From the NCBI GenBank assembly GCA_903910385.1, contig CAIVZM010000065.1:62001-126000 (forward strand): a DNA stretch of 64,000 nt. The letters run 5' to 3'. The position numbers were made by a program, and so were the translations under genes. Shown here piece after piece: positions 46,702 through 56,369 of this stretch (positions within the stretch are counted from its first letter, which is position 1; every line of letters starts with the position of its first letter). The notes under the pieces are model-generated. The model saw nothing but the letters and a program-made list of their open reading frames with translations, did no database searches and was not told the origin of the DNA. The stretch comes from an uncultured Armatimonadota bacterium (GTDB lineage: Bacteria; Armatimonadota; Armatimonadia; Armatimonadales; Armatimonadaceae).

Positions 46702-47784
46702 ATGAGATTCGTGCAGTTTAGCGTTGCAACGGCGATATTCCTGACGATACTATCGACGGGTCATTTCGCTGTGGCGGGTCCTCCAGTTATCGATACGCCT
46801 TCGCTCACTTCTTTCGACGGAAGACGCTGGGCGGATATGTCGCTGGATTCCACCACCCGCGATGAGGTGAAGCGAAACTACGCCACTCAGGGAGCCAGAG
46901 GCGATGACCAATTTCTTCGTGCGGGAGCGTTGATCCTGACGCCGCCCAAACACGATGATGATGGCGATATCAAGGCGATTCAAGCGCTGTTCGACGGTTC
47001 CAAAGGCGACTCGAAACTCACAGGAATCCGCATCGTCTACGGCGATTTCGCGCCATATGTACGCGATATCTCCCGCGCCTGGGGCATCGAACCGGAACGC
47101 TACTATGCACCGAAGCGCTATTCGAACTGGAGCATTGTCGCGTTTCCCCGTCGTGGGTTAGCCCTGATTTCCACCGATGAAGAGGGAAGCAGGGAAGAAA
47201 GCGTCCGTCTCGCCTTTTTGACCACGCCGCGCCGATTACAAAACGCCCTACGCGCCTTCCAGACTGACCCTTCCGATATCAGGGATATCAATGAAGATAT
47301 GTCTCTGGAATCCAATTCCATTCAGGTAGGAAGCGTCGACGTAAATATCGATGTCAATGGACTGGATGGATGGCAGGTGGATTCTGCGCGTGAGGATGTT
47401 CGCAGGAGAGTCCGTGACCGTTTGCGGCGCTCGGATATTGAGGTCAATTCGGGTCAGTCCGGTTCCGCTTTGATCGCACTCAAAGTTTCGTACGAAAATG
47501 ATAAGGGCGGCAACATTTCCTCGAACGCTTCCGTCAACGGTCAAGTATTTCGCAGGAATGGCTCACAAAATGTCAGCGTAAGCGGGTATGGATACCAATC
47601 CCTCCCCAAATCACGCCGCGATGCCCGAAATGAGTTGAGCTGGCGTCTGCAATCCGCCGTCGATCAGATGTTGAACAATCTGGGCGATAACGTCCGCAAG
47701 GCAATCAGAAACCTTCGTCCTCCGACGCCCGAAGAATATCGCAAGAGCGTCTGGGATCAATTTATTACGAACACGACGAAGTAG
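46702..47784 (+). CDS. Secreted protein of unknown function
   Basis: The 360-residue protein has a clear signal peptide (VATAIFLTILSTGHFAVAG). A first region (about 30-200) is soluble and mixed, and a second (about 215-360) contains SVDVNIDVNGLDGW, ALIALKVSYENDKGG and ARNELSWRLQSAVDQMLNNL. The second part looks like a beta-strand plus helix module used by some outer-surface proteins, perhaps dimeric. I do not recognise a named family. It stands alone between sbtB and the tRNA gene, about 57 bases after sbtB, and might be cotranscribed with it. Confidence 0.7.
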   Translation: MRFVQFSVATAIFLTILSTGHFAVAGPPVIDTPSLTSFDGRRWADMSLDSTTRDEVKRNYATQGARGDDQFLRAGALILTPPKHDDDGDIKAIQALFDGSKGDSKLTGIRIVYGDFAPYVRDISRAWGIEPERYYAPKRYSNWSIVAFPRRGLALISTDEEGSREESVRLAFLTTPRRLQNALRAFQTDPSDIRDINEDMSLESNSIQVGSVDVNIDVNGLDGWQVDSAREDVRRRVRDRLRRSDIEVNSGQSGSALIALKVSYENDKGGNISSNASVNGQVFRRNGSQNVSVSGYGYQSLPKSRRDARNELSWRLQSAVDQMLNNLGDNVRKAIRNLRPPTPEEYRKSVWDQFITNTTK

Positions 47785-47871
47785 CGAGGAAATGCACTCC
47801 CTTTTTGGGTTTGGATTGATTTACAGTCTTGCTCAAAGAGGGACTCTAACTCTCTTCGTCGAGGTGAGTGA

Positions 47872-47945
47872 TAGCGATGGAGGGACTTGAACCCCCGACA
47901 CCGCGGGTATGAACCGCGTGCTCTAACCAGCTGAGCTACATCGCC
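47872..47945 (-). tRNA. tRNA-Met (anticodon CAT)
   Basis: The minus-strand sequence folds as a 74-nt cloverleaf. The acceptor stem is GGCGATG with CATCGCT (one G-U pair), the D arm AGCTCAGCTGGTTAGAGC, the anticodon stem CGCGG/CCGCG around loop TTCATAC, and the T arm GGGGGTTCAAGTCCCTC, followed by discriminator A. The anticodon is CAT. The first acceptor pair is G-U rather than the C-A mismatch of initiators, so it is an elongator; a lysidine-modified tRNA-Ile2 cannot be excluded. No CCA is encoded. Confidence 0.93.
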
Positions 47946-48122
47946 GAAATGCGCTTGATGATTTTATCACCGCACTAATTCCGGCGCAAACACGGTTCCG
48001 CTTTCCGTTTTCCAGAAAATGAGGTATTTCTTGCCATAAAAGTTCAAGGCGTTGCGCCTGCAGTTCATGATTCTTTTACCCGTAAGAGGCTTGAATGATA
48101 CAATGCAGTCGTTAATTCTCCT

Positions 48123-49274
48123 ATGAGCAAAATTACTGTCGCCTGCGTTCTTGGGACACGACCTGATGCGGTCAAGATGGCTCCGGTCGTCAAGGAGTTT
48201 GCGCGATTCCCGGAGCAAGTCCGGCAAATTGTGATCTCGACCGGTCAACATCGGGAGATGCTGGATCAGGTGCTTTCCGTTTTTGATATTCAACCGGACT
48301 TCGACCTGGGACTGATGCGCGACCGACAGACCCTTTCCGATTTGACGGCGCGCGCCCTTTCCGCATTGACCCCGATACTCGAAGCGGAAGCGCCGGATAT
48401 CGTCATCGGACAGGGCGATACCACAACGACCTTTGTCGCTTCGCTGGCGGCGTTTTATGCGAAGGCGAAGTTCGGGCATGTGGAAGCGGGGTTGCGAACC
48501 GATGATAAATTCGATCCCTTTCCAGAAGAGATGAACCGGCGATTGACCGGACGGCTTGCGGATTTACACTTCGCACCAACCGATCTCTCACGCGAAAACC
48601 TGCTCAAAGAAGGCGTTCCTGCCGAAAAAATCCGGGTGACCGGCAATACAGTTGTGGACGCTCTCCACTCGGTGGCGGCGCAGGATTATTCCTTTGACGA
48701 TCCGAAACTACAGGAAGCGATCGCCCGACCGGGCAGAATGCTTTTGTTGACCGCGCACCGACGCGAAAACTGGGGTCAACCCATGCAGGATGTTTGCACG
48801 GCGATTTTGCGAATTCTGGAAGCGTTCCCGGATGTCCATATCGTCTTTCCTATGCACCGCAACCCGGTGGTTCGTGAAGTGATCGAACCGGTTCTGGGCA
48901 ATCATCCGCGCATTTTGTTGACGGAACCGCAGGAGTATGTTCCCTTCGTCCACCTGATGAAAGCGGCGCACTTTGTCCTGACCGATTCCGGCGGGGCGCA
49001 GGAAGAAGCGCCGGGGTTGGGTAAGCCGGTGCTTGTCCTACGAAAAACGACGGAACGCCCCGAAGGCGTGTTTTCGGGAACTGCGCGACTGGTAGGAACC
49101 GATACACAAAGGGTGTTTGCGGAAGCGGCGAGATTGTTGTCCGATGAAGCCGCCTACGCGACTATGGCGAAAGCGGTTTCGCCCTACGGGGACGGATCCG
49201 CCGCAAGGCGTATCCGCGAGTGGGTTTTTGAAGAATTGTCGGTGACAACTCCGTTCAGCGAAGCGGAGCGGTAG
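48123..49274 (+). CDS. wecB: UDP-N-acetylglucosamine 2-epimerase (non-hydrolysing)
   Basis: The 383-residue enzyme has a GT-B-like fold and makes UDP-ManNAc from UDP-GlcNAc. It shows VLGTRPDAVKMAPV (residues about 9-22), STGQHREMLDQVL, GQGDTTTTF, FGHVEAGLRT, PEEMNRRLTG, TAHRRENWG and DSGGAQEEAPGLGKPVLVLR, all classic WecB motifs. The length is standard. The product can feed cell-wall, teichoic-acid-like or exopolysaccharide synthesis. It stands at the head of a run that also contains uppP, the undecaprenyl-phosphate recycling enzyme. Confidence 0.95.
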   Translation: MSKITVACVLGTRPDAVKMAPVVKEFARFPEQVRQIVISTGQHREMLDQVLSVFDIQPDFDLGLMRDRQTLSDLTARALSALTPILEAEAPDIVIGQGDTTTTFVASLAAFYAKAKFGHVEAGLRTDDKFDPFPEEMNRRLTGRLADLHFAPTDLSRENLLKEGVPAEKIRVTGNTVVDALHSVAAQDYSFDDPKLQEAIARPGRMLLLTAHRRENWGQPMQDVCTAILRILEAFPDVHIVFPMHRNPVVREVIEPVLGNHPRILLTEPQEYVPFVHLMKAAHFVLTDSGGAQEEAPGLGKPVLVLRKTTERPEGVFSGTARLVGTDTQRVFAEAARLLSDEAAYATMAKAVSPYGDGSAARRIREWVFEELSVTTPFSEAER

Positions 49275-49286
49275 AAAGACGATCTC

Positions 49287-50549
49287 GTGGCAAACGAACT
49301 GGAATATAGTGAAGCGATTCGGAAGGGACTGGAAGTCCGGTTTCAGTTCTGGTCGGGTCTATTTTTACGGCTGGCGTTCTATGTTCTGATCGGATATTTG
49401 CTCTGGCGGTTGAATCTGGTGGTCACCACCGTAATCATTTCCGGAGTGCTTGCGGCGATGGCTACCGCTATCGCCGACCCGTTGAGCCGTATTATTCGAC
49501 GTTATACTCCTAATATGAACCCGCACACGTTGCGGACTATTACGGTAGCGCTGGCATTTATCGCCATATTCGGATTCCTGTATTTCTCCGTCCAGTTGCT
49601 GTTTACTCCGATTCAGACCGAGATCAAGAAACTCGTCTCGAACGCTCCGGCGATTCAGGCGCAATTCGAACAGCAAGTCCTGCAAGCCAAGAACTATTAC
49701 GCCAACTTCCCGCCCTACTTACGGGATTATCTCGAAAGTCAGAAAGACAACCTGACGTTACCCGGCGCATCTGATTGGCTCGCCTCCATTTTCAAAAAGA
49801 CCGCTACCTGGGCAGGTCATTTGGTGGAAGTAGTGACCGTCCCGGTGCTGGCGTTCTATTTCGCTCTGGACGGTAAACGACTCCGAAATCAGTTTCTGTT
49901 CCTGGTGCCCGCTCCTCGAAGGCGGCAAGCCCTCGCGATTCTTTCCGAATGCGGGACTATTATGCGCGCCTATCTGGTGACCCAGTTCTGGCTGGCACTG
50001 ATCGCGGGCGTGCTGACCGGTTTTGTCCTGAAAATCACAGGGATGGAATACGCTCTGATTCTGGGGCTTTTTGCCGGACTGACACGAGCGATCCCCTTTA
50101 TCGGGCCACCTATCGGCGGGATCCCGGTCGTCTTGATGTCGTTCATCCATGGCGCACAGACGGGTAATCCTTACCTATGGGTATGGATTCTGGTCTTTTT
50201 CACCCTGTTGCATATCGTGGAAAGCAAAGTGATCATGCCGCTCTTTCTGGGGCATGCTCTGAATCTCCATGCGGTCATCGTCTTGATCTCTCTACTGATC
50301 GGCGGAGAGTTCTTCGGACTGATGGGAATGTTTCTGGCAGCCCCGGTCGCCGCTCTGGCGCGGGTGTTACTCTATCACTATTTTATCGCGCCGCAATCGC
50401 AGAGCGTCCCGAAAAAGGGACGAACCATGGGAACGACGCCCCGATTGGAACGCGCCGTGCGTCGGGCGAACGAATTTCGCTCACCGACGCTTCCGGCCGC
50501 TCCATCGACGACCGCGAACCTCTCTTATCCTAATCCCCCCGGCGATTAA
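49287..50549 (+). CDS. AI-2E family transporter
   Basis: The 420-residue protein (GTG start) has about eight hydrophobic segments in the arrangement of the PF01594 permease family. An N-terminal hairpin is followed by a soluble loop (about 100-175) and then a C-terminal helical cluster with LILGLFAGLTRAIPFIGPPI and HALNLHAVIVLISLLIGGEF. Family members export small molecules or act as sodium/proton antiporters; the E. coli TqsA annotation does not prove AI-2 transport here. The last 45 residues are Pro/Ser/Thr-rich and probably disordered. It is 12 bases downstream of wecB. Confidence 0.85.
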   Translation: MANELEYSEAIRKGLEVRFQFWSGLFLRLAFYVLIGYLLWRLNLVVTTVIISGVLAAMATAIADPLSRIIRRYTPNMNPHTLRTITVALAFIAIFGFLYFSVQLLFTPIQTEIKKLVSNAPAIQAQFEQQVLQAKNYYANFPPYLRDYLESQKDNLTLPGASDWLASIFKKTATWAGHLVEVVTVPVLAFYFALDGKRLRNQFLFLVPAPRRRQALAILSECGTIMRAYLVTQFWLALIAGVLTGFVLKITGMEYALILGLFAGLTRAIPFIGPPIGGIPVVLMSFIHGAQTGNPYLWVWILVFFTLLHIVESKVIMPLFLGHALNLHAVIVLISLLIGGEFFGLMGMFLAAPVAALARVLLYHYFIAPQSQSVPKKGRTMGTTPRLERAVRRANEFRSPTLPAAPSTTANLSYPNPPGD

Positions 50550-50573
50550 ATTCGCGCTACAGAGGACATTCGT

Positions 50574-51467
50574 TTGGACATAATTAAAGCTATTACGCTC
50601 GGAATCGTGCAAGGTATCTCTGAGTTTCTTCCTATTTCGTCTACCGCTCACCTAAAAATCATTCCCATTTTGCTTGGATGGCCGGATCCCGGCGCGAAAA
50701 TCTCCGCTATCATCCAGTTGGGGACGCTGATCGCTGTGCTGGTTTACTTTGCCCGTGACATCGGAAACACTATTTCCGGCATGATTAAAGCGTTCAGTCC
50801 CGGTGGAAACAAAAACTCTCCGGAAGCGCGGCTTGGAATCGCCGTTATTATCGGCACTATTCCGGTCTGCATCCTCGGACTGGCGCTGAAGCATTATATA
50901 GAAGGCGTCTTTCGCGGCATGACCGTTATCGCGATTACACAGATCGTCATGGCGATTCTCCTGTTTGTCGTGGAAAGGATGACGCAATCCCATAGCTTTG
51001 CTCAGGAGGAATCAGCCTCCGGCAAGGTGGGGAACGCCTCCTCCAAGCGCCCGATTGAATCGATTTCACTAAAAGATGGCGCAATCGTCGGCATCGCGCA
51101 ATGTCTTTCGCTGGTTCCGGGCGCATCCCGCTCCGGTTCCACCCTGATCGGCGCGTTTCTCACCGGGTTGACCCGTGAGGCGGCGGTTCGCTTCTCCTTT
51201 CTGCTTTCGATTCCGGCGGTACTGATCTCCGGGCTTTATGAACTATATAAACTCAAGAGCGAAGCGCCAGACCCCAATGTCATGCAGTTGAGTTCCATGA
51301 GTCTGATTATTGCGACTCTGGTGGCAGGTCTTGTGGGATACGCTTCGATTGCCTGGCTGTTGAAATATCTTGCCCGACACTCGACCATTGTCTTTGTGGT
51401 GTATCGCATCCTGTTAGGTATTTTGCTTTTGGGTCTCATCGGCGGCAAGTACATTGCAGGAAATTGA
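50574..51467 (+). CDS. uppP: Undecaprenyl-diphosphatase
   Basis: The 297-residue integral membrane enzyme recycles undecaprenyl pyrophosphate to the monophosphate lipid carrier used for peptidoglycan and polysaccharide export. It carries the two family motifs, GISEFLPISSTAHL (about residues 15-28) and LVPGASRSGSTLIGA (about 179-193), in which the glutamate and arginine are catalytic. Helices match BacA. The start codon is TTG at 50574. It overlaps the next gene by one base (TGATG). A hydrophilic loop (about 137-160) is a little longer than in E. coli BacA. Confidence 0.94.
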   Translation: MDIIKAITLGIVQGISEFLPISSTAHLKIIPILLGWPDPGAKISAIIQLGTLIAVLVYFARDIGNTISGMIKAFSPGGNKNSPEARLGIAVIIGTIPVCILGLALKHYIEGVFRGMTVIAITQIVMAILLFVVERMTQSHSFAQEESASGKVGNASSKRPIESISLKDGAIVGIAQCLSLVPGASRSGSTLIGAFLTGLTREAAVRFSFLLSIPAVLISGLYELYKLKSEAPDPNVMQLSSMSLIIATLVAGLVGYASIAWLLKYLARHSTIVFVVYRILLGILLLGLIGGKYIAGN

Positions 51468-52255
51468 TGCAATTGTCGCTTCCTCATCTTCTACCGTGGC
51501 AATGGACGCTGGCATATCTGGGCGCTTTCTGCGTCGGGCTGTCTAAAACTGGGATTGCGGGTGTCGGCATTGTCGCTGTCGCCCTTTTTTCCCTGTTCTT
51601 GCCCGCCAAAGAAGCGACCGGCAGCGTATTGCTGGTCTTGATCAGCGCCGATATCATCGCCGTCCTTTCGTATCGTCGGGATGCGGACTGGTCAAAGTTG
51701 ATTCGCCTTTTTCCGTGGACTATCGCCGGGGTTGTCTTTGGTGCGTTCGCCATGCGGCGGGTCGATGATCATGGCATGCGTCTTCTCATAGGAAGTATTT
51801 TGCTGGCGATAGTCCTGTTTCAGATTGTTCAAAGGATACGTCTCCGAGGCAAGAAGGACGATCCCAAACCTCCTTCTCCAGCATTCGCTCCGATTGCAGG
51901 ATTACTGGCGGGTTTTACGACCATGGTTGCAAACGCCGCCGGACCGATTATGACACTTTACCTTCTGGCGATGCGATTACCCAAAGTCGCTTTTATCGGA
52001 ACAGCGGCATGGTATTTCTTTTTGATGAATGTCTTCAAAGTACCGTTCAGCATCTACGCCGGGGCGATGCCTTCGTCCGCTCCCCTGTTTGCGCTGGCGC
52101 TGTTTCCCGGTGCACTGGTCGGCGGCCTGATCGGTCGCAAGATATTGCATCGGATCGACCAGAAAACATTTGAAAATATCGCTATCGCTTTCACGCTGAT
52201 CTCCGCCGTTTACCTGATCTTCCGCTCACTCCCTTCCGGCGCTCTGAACCATTGA
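51467..52255 (+). CDS. TSUP family (TauE/SafE) transporter
   Basis: The 262-residue protein has eight or so helices. The opening GAFCVGLSKTGIAGVGIVAV and the repeat-half motif GLLAGFTTMVANAAGPIMTL are the paired signature of TauE/SafE sulfite or sulfoacetate exporters. The start is the ATG at 51467, overlapping the uppP stop; the frame also has TTG three bases before. The substrate is unknown. Confidence 0.87.
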   Translation: MQLSLPHLLPWQWTLAYLGAFCVGLSKTGIAGVGIVAVALFSLFLPAKEATGSVLLVLISADIIAVLSYRRDADWSKLIRLFPWTIAGVVFGAFAMRRVDDHGMRLLIGSILLAIVLFQIVQRIRLRGKKDDPKPPSPAFAPIAGLLAGFTTMVANAAGPIMTLYLLAMRLPKVAFIGTAAWYFFLMNVFKVPFSIYAGAMPSSAPLFALALFPGALVGGLIGRKILHRIDQKTFENIAIAFTLISAVYLIFRSLPSGALNH

Positions 52256-52351
52256 CTGCTATCGATTTTTGGAAACCATCCCATTCTCGAAAAAGTCAGG
52301 TTACAATCGGGGTATTCCACATTATTTCCGATTCGAAAGGGTTCAGTTTAG

Positions 52352-52615
52352 ATGGTCTTTGTTGTGGAAACCGGCAACGGCGATATTATCGAGCGTATGT
52401 GGCGTCTTTTAGTTTCCGCGCGTCGTAATAGAGATGAACCGGAAATCTGGCGTTTGACGGACGACATTCTGGATTCCGTTTATTCCTTCTGTCTTCTGGG
52501 GCACGACTCCCATTCGGACAAATCCGCCCTCTCCCGTTTCATGGACATTCCCGTTGACCCGACAACGACGGCGCCGCACCTCTTATGCCGACCAAACGTC
52601 GTTTATCATCTTTGA
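52352..52615 (+). CDS. Small hypothetical protein
   Basis: The frame encodes 87 residues with a helix-rich middle (DIIERMWRLLVSARRNRDEP) and no membrane segment or signal peptide. Upstream, AAAGGG lies about 12 bases before the ATG. I do not recognise the family. It sits alone after the TSUP gene. Confidence 0.5.
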   Translation: MVFVVETGNGDIIERMWRLLVSARRNRDEPEIWRLTDDILDSVYSFCLLGHDSHSDKSALSRFMDIPVDPTTTAPHLLCRPNVVYHL

Positions 52616-52621
52616 TCTTCG

Positions 52622-52981
52622 ATGAAAGAGAACCATCATCCTGATAAACAACTCAAAGCGGCAATCACTCTGGCGTTACTTGCCAATCTGATCGGCGAAG
52701 CGACAGAGTCGAGAGGTACGGAATTATCGCCGCCTCGTTCTGGTGGGGGTAACAGGATTTCACGGATGCCCTGTCGAATGACGCTTAGAGATAGACGCGA
52801 CGGCGTCGTACGAACGAAAGAACGGTACTGGATATGGCGACACGAAAAGCCCTTCTGGTGGGCGCAGGCGGCATGGGCAGGGGATGGGGCGATAACCTCA
52901 AAAAGCATGCAGACCTGGTGGAATTCGGCGGATGGGTGGATATTCGCGAAGGCGCGGCGGCGGATGCGGCGGATGCGTTGA
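52622..52981 (+). CDS. Possible small hypothetical protein, doubtful
   Basis: This 119-codon frame starts six bases after the previous stop. Its first 35 residues (LKAAITLALLANLIGEATES) look protein-like, but its last 148 bases overlap the well-supported oxidoreductase gene in another frame. Either a short gene once ended here and lost its stop, or the frame is fortuitous. Confidence 0.25.
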   Translation: MKENHHPDKQLKAAITLALLANLIGEATESRGTELSPPRSGGGNRISRMPCRMTLRDRRDGVVRTKERYWIWRHEKPFWWAQAAWAGDGAITSKSMQTWWNSADGWIFAKARRRMRRMR

Positions 52982-53853
52982 AGCTATCGAATATCTGGAC
53001 AGGAACGGATTTAGCCAAGGCGCTGGCGGAAACAAAGCCAGACTTCGTCGTAGATGTGACAATCCCCGAGGCGCATCACGATGTCACCCTGATGGCGTTG
53101 GAAGCGGGGGTGCCTGTTATTGGCGAAAAACCGATGGCGCACTCGATGGAAGCCGCGAGAGAGATGGTAGCGGCATCGGAGAAATCGGGAAAACTATACA
53201 TGGTCAGCCAGAGCCGACGCTATGACACCCGGTTACGCGCTTACCGCAAGCTCATCGAACGTCTGGGGGCGCTGGGCATTCTCAATTCCGATTTCTATAT
53301 CGGGGCGCACTTTGGCGGGTTCCGCGATGAAATGGCGCACGTCCTGACGCTGGATATGGCGATCCACACCTTTGACGCCGCGCGGTATCTTTCCGCCGCC
53401 GACCCGGTTAGTGTTTATTGCGAGGAATTTAATCCCTCCTGGTCGTGGTACAAAGGTGACGCCTCCGCTACCGCCCTCTTTGAGATGTCCGGGGGTCTCC
53501 GCTACACCTATCGCGGTTCATGGTGCGCCGAAGGTCTCCATTCCTCCTGGGAAGGCGACTGGCGAGCGGTCGGCGAGAACGGCACCGCCCTGTGGGACGG
53601 TCACGGGAAACTGGTCGGCGAGACGGTCAAAGAACGTAACGCAGGATTCCATAACCCGGTCGACAAATGGGAAGAAACGCCGGAAGAAGGCTATGCCGGC
53701 GGTATTGCAGGAAGCCTGCGCGACTTCCTGAACGCGCTGGAAACCGGCGCGACGCCACAGGGAGAATGCCATGACAATATTAAGAGTCTGGCAATGGTTT
53801 TTGGCGCGATTGAATCCGCCGAAACCGGTAAGCGCGTTCCGATTCAGGTTTGA
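52834..53853 (+). CDS. Gfo/Idh/MocA family oxidoreductase
   Basis: The 339-residue enzyme has an N-terminal Rossmann domain with VGAGGMGRGWGDNL (residues about 8-21) and the conserved EKPMAHSMEAAREMV (about 99-113), the family's lysine-containing motif. The C-terminal sheet domain includes HVLTLDMAIHTFDAARYLS, where D and H sit at the substrate site. Enzymes of this family oxidise or reduce sugars, inositols or their derivatives with NAD(P). No sugar-utilisation partner is adjacent, so the substrate remains unknown. Confidence 0.9.
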   Translation: MATRKALLVGAGGMGRGWGDNLKKHADLVEFGGWVDIREGAAADAADALKLSNIWTGTDLAKALAETKPDFVVDVTIPEAHHDVTLMALEAGVPVIGEKPMAHSMEAAREMVAASEKSGKLYMVSQSRRYDTRLRAYRKLIERLGALGILNSDFYIGAHFGGFRDEMAHVLTLDMAIHTFDAARYLSAADPVSVYCEEFNPSWSWYKGDASATALFEMSGGLRYTYRGSWCAEGLHSSWEGDWRAVGENGTALWDGHGKLVGETVKERNAGFHNPVDKWEETPEEGYAGGIAGSLRDFLNALETGATPQGECHDNIKSLAMVFGAIESAETGKRVPIQV

Positions 53854-53915
53854 GCCAGATTCGTGAGCGAAACCGTGAAAAGAGTCCGGAGGATTCGCCA
53901 TATGAGGGAAACCGT

Positions 53916-54311
53916 ATGATCCCTCAACTGGCAGGTCGCGTTTCGGCGGTAGGGGTGGATTTGACCGATGTCAGGCGGGTGCGAATCGCGCTCGCTCGAC
54001 ATCGGGAACGCTTCACCGACCGAATCTTGACGCCAAAGGAAGCGGAATACTGCCTTTCACGCCCCGATCCCGCGCCGCATATCGCAGCGCGATTCGCCGC
54101 GAAAGAAGCGGTCATCAAGTGTTTGGGAGGAGGATGCGCCCTGCGCGAAATCGAAGTCGTTCGTGCGCTTTCGGGTTCTCCTTCGATTACGCTGTATGGT
54201 CGCGCCGCCGTTCGCGCGGGCGGGCGTCGCGTACTGATCTCCCTCAGCCATCTTGACGGTATGGCAGCCGCCTTTGCCGTTCTGACCGACGCCATAGACG
54301 ACCTGCGATGA
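53916..54311 (+). CDS. acpS: Holo-[acyl-carrier-protein] synthase
   Basis: The 131-residue enzyme transfers 4'-phosphopantetheine from CoA to ACP. It has VGVDLTDVRRVRIAL with the metal-binding Asp and ARFAAKEAVIKCLGGG with the metal-binding Glu, and HLDGMAAAFAV at the C terminus. The ATG at 53916 has GAGGG seven bases upstream; the frame is open to 53850, which would add 22 unlikely residues. It shares ATGA with prmC downstream. Confidence 0.92.
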   Translation: MIPQLAGRVSAVGVDLTDVRRVRIALARHRERFTDRILTPKEAEYCLSRPDPAPHIAARFAAKEAVIKCLGGGCALREIEVVRALSGSPSITLYGRAAVRAGGRRVLISLSHLDGMAAAFAVLTDAIDDLR

Positions 54312-55192
54312 CGCTCCTCACCGTTTCCGAAGCGTTACACAGGACGACAGATCGTCTCCGGAAGGCAGGCATCCCCCCTGCCGAAGCGAGGGCGGAAGCC
54401 CGGTCACTGCTCTCTCTGGCTGGCGCAATCCCGATAGAATCCATCGTGATGTACCCGGAACGATTGCTGTCCGAAAGCGCGGTAGCGGCGCTCGAAGCCA
54501 GTTTGCGGCGGCGGGAAGATCGTGAACCGCTCGCTTATATCTGGGGGGAAAGGGAGTTTTACGGATTGTCGTTCCGGGTGACACCCGATGTATTGATTCC
54601 CCGACCGGAAACGGAACTTCTGGTTCAGACGGGCATTGATTTCGCAATGCCTCTTGCGGCGGCGCACCTGCTGGATATCGGAACCGGTTCTGGATGTATC
54701 GCAGTCGCTGTCGCTCATCGCCTTCAAAACGCGATTGTCGATGCTACCGATATCTCCGAAGCGGCGCTGTCTATAGCACAGGGAAACGCTCTGCGCCATG
54801 ATGTATCGGGACGTATCCGCTTCTCTCGAACGAATCTCTGGCCCGTGCTACCGGACAGCCGGTATCACGTTATTCTCTCCAATCCGCCATATATATCTCC
54901 CGAAGACTGGTCACATCTGGAACCGGAAGTGAGGGATAAAGAACCGACGCTCGCTCTGGTTCCTCCCGATGGCGATGCGCTTCACTTTTATCGACGGTTA
55001 GCAAAGGAATCCGCGATTCGTCTCGAACCGAACGGTATGCTGGCGGTAGAGGTCGGCGCCGGTCAGGGGGAAGCGGTCGCCAACTTATGGCGTAGCGCTG
55101 GCTTTCAGGAAGTCCGGATTTTTCCGGACTTAGCGGGAATCGGCCGGGTGGTATCGGGGATTTTAAGGACATCACGGTTGAACGCGATATAA
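54308..55192 (+). CDS. prmC: Peptide chain release factor N5-glutamine methyltransferase
   Basis: The 294-residue SAM-dependent enzyme methylates the GGQ glutamine of release factors. It has a helical N-terminal domain, then REFYGLSFRVTPDVLIPRPE, motif I LDIGTGSGCIAVAVA, and the catalytic motif SNPPYIS. It overlaps acpS by four bases. Length and order are normal. Confidence 0.95.
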   Translation: MTLLTVSEALHRTTDRLRKAGIPPAEARAEARSLLSLAGAIPIESIVMYPERLLSESAVAALEASLRRREDREPLAYIWGEREFYGLSFRVTPDVLIPRPETELLVQTGIDFAMPLAAAHLLDIGTGSGCIAVAVAHRLQNAIVDATDISEAALSIAQGNALRHDVSGRIRFSRTNLWPVLPDSRYHVILSNPPYISPEDWSHLEPEVRDKEPTLALVPPDGDALHFYRRLAKESAIRLEPNGMLAVEVGAGQGEAVANLWRSAGFQEVRIFPDLAGIGRVVSGILRTSRLNAI

Positions 55193-55214
55193 ATGAAACC
55201 GGCGGATATACCTG

Positions 55215-56369
55215 ATGGCGTTCAACTCTAAACGAATTATTGTCAAACTCGGCACCTCGACCCTGACCGGCGGAGAAGGGCTTGCCCTCGACCGCGTATT
55301 CATCAACAGTCTGGCGGCGCAAATCACGCAATTACGTCAGGAGAACTGTCTGGCGATTCTGGTATCATCCGGTGCGATCCGTGCTGGTATGGGATTACTC
55401 GGACTGCGGGAAAAACCCCGCACGATTCCCGAAAAGCAAGCGGCGGCGAGTGTCGGCCAGGGAGCCCTGATGGCGCTGTACGGCGATATTTTCGCCAACT
55501 ACGGTATCCCGGTCGGTCAGGTGCTTCTCACCCGCGATGATCTGAAAAACCGCGCGCGCTATGTCAATGCACGAAATACCTTTGAGGCTCTGCTGGCAGC
55601 AGGAGCGCTCCCCATTGTCAATGAAAATGATACGGTAGCGACAGAGGAGATACGTGTCGGCGACAACGATACGCTGGCGGCGCTGGTCGCCTCGCTGGTT
55701 GATGCGGACGAATTGATTCTTCTTTCCGATGTGCGCGGACTGTACGACAGAAACCCTGCCATCCATGCAGATGCCCATCTCATTGAGCATGTGGCGAAAA
55801 TAACTCCCTCCATTCGTGCAATGGCGGGCGGCGCCGGAACCTCGGCGGGAACGGGCGGGATGTTGACCAAAATCGCCGCCGCAGAAATCGCGACTTCCTC
55901 CGGTGCGGGAATGTGGATCGCCAACGGTCGTCGCCCCCATATACTCCGTGAATGCTTGCAGAAAACGCCCGGTTCAGGAACATTTTTCGCTCCCGCCGCC
56001 GCGCGTCCCTCGGCGCGTAAACGGTGGCTGGCGTGGGCTTCCGGTTCTCCTCGCGGCGCTGTCATTGTCAATATAAGCGCCCGTCGCGCTCTGGAAGAAG
56101 AAGGTCGCTCCCTTCTGCCCGTCGGCGTGGTCGGGGTTGAAGGCGCATTCAGCGTTGGCGAATTGATTTCCGTAGCGGACGAAACGGGCGATATTTTCGC
56201 TCGCGGGTTGACGCGTTACGCTTCGGAGGATGTGCAACGGATTGCTGGAGCATCTACCGCATCGCTCGCCACGGCATTAGGCAGAGAGACAATCCCCTCC
56301 CATGAAATCATTCATCGTGACAGTCTGGCGCTTTTACAGGGAACCTTAACTCCAGACAGGGCGATATAA
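55215..56369 (+). CDS. proB: Glutamate 5-kinase with C-terminal PUA domain
   Basis: The 384-residue enzyme phosphorylates glutamate in the first step of proline synthesis. The amino-acid kinase domain has IVKLGTSTLTGGEG (about residues 8-21), SSGAIRAGMGLLG, NENDTVA and GTGGMLTKIAAA. The last 100 residues form a PUA domain (GAVIVNISARRALEEEGRSL). The stop overlaps the start of rex by one base (TAATG). proA is not in the window. Confidence 0.96.
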   Translation: MAFNSKRIIVKLGTSTLTGGEGLALDRVFINSLAAQITQLRQENCLAILVSSGAIRAGMGLLGLREKPRTIPEKQAAASVGQGALMALYGDIFANYGIPVGQVLLTRDDLKNRARYVNARNTFEALLAAGALPIVNENDTVATEEIRVGDNDTLAALVASLVDADELILLSDVRGLYDRNPAIHADAHLIEHVAKITPSIRAMAGGAGTSAGTGGMLTKIAAAEIATSSGAGMWIANGRRPHILRECLQKTPGSGTFFAPAAARPSARKRWLAWASGSPRGAVIVNISARRALEEEGRSLLPVGVVGVEGAFSVGELISVADETGDIFARGLTRYASEDVQRIAGASTASLATALGRETIPSHEIIHRDSLALLQGTLTPDRAI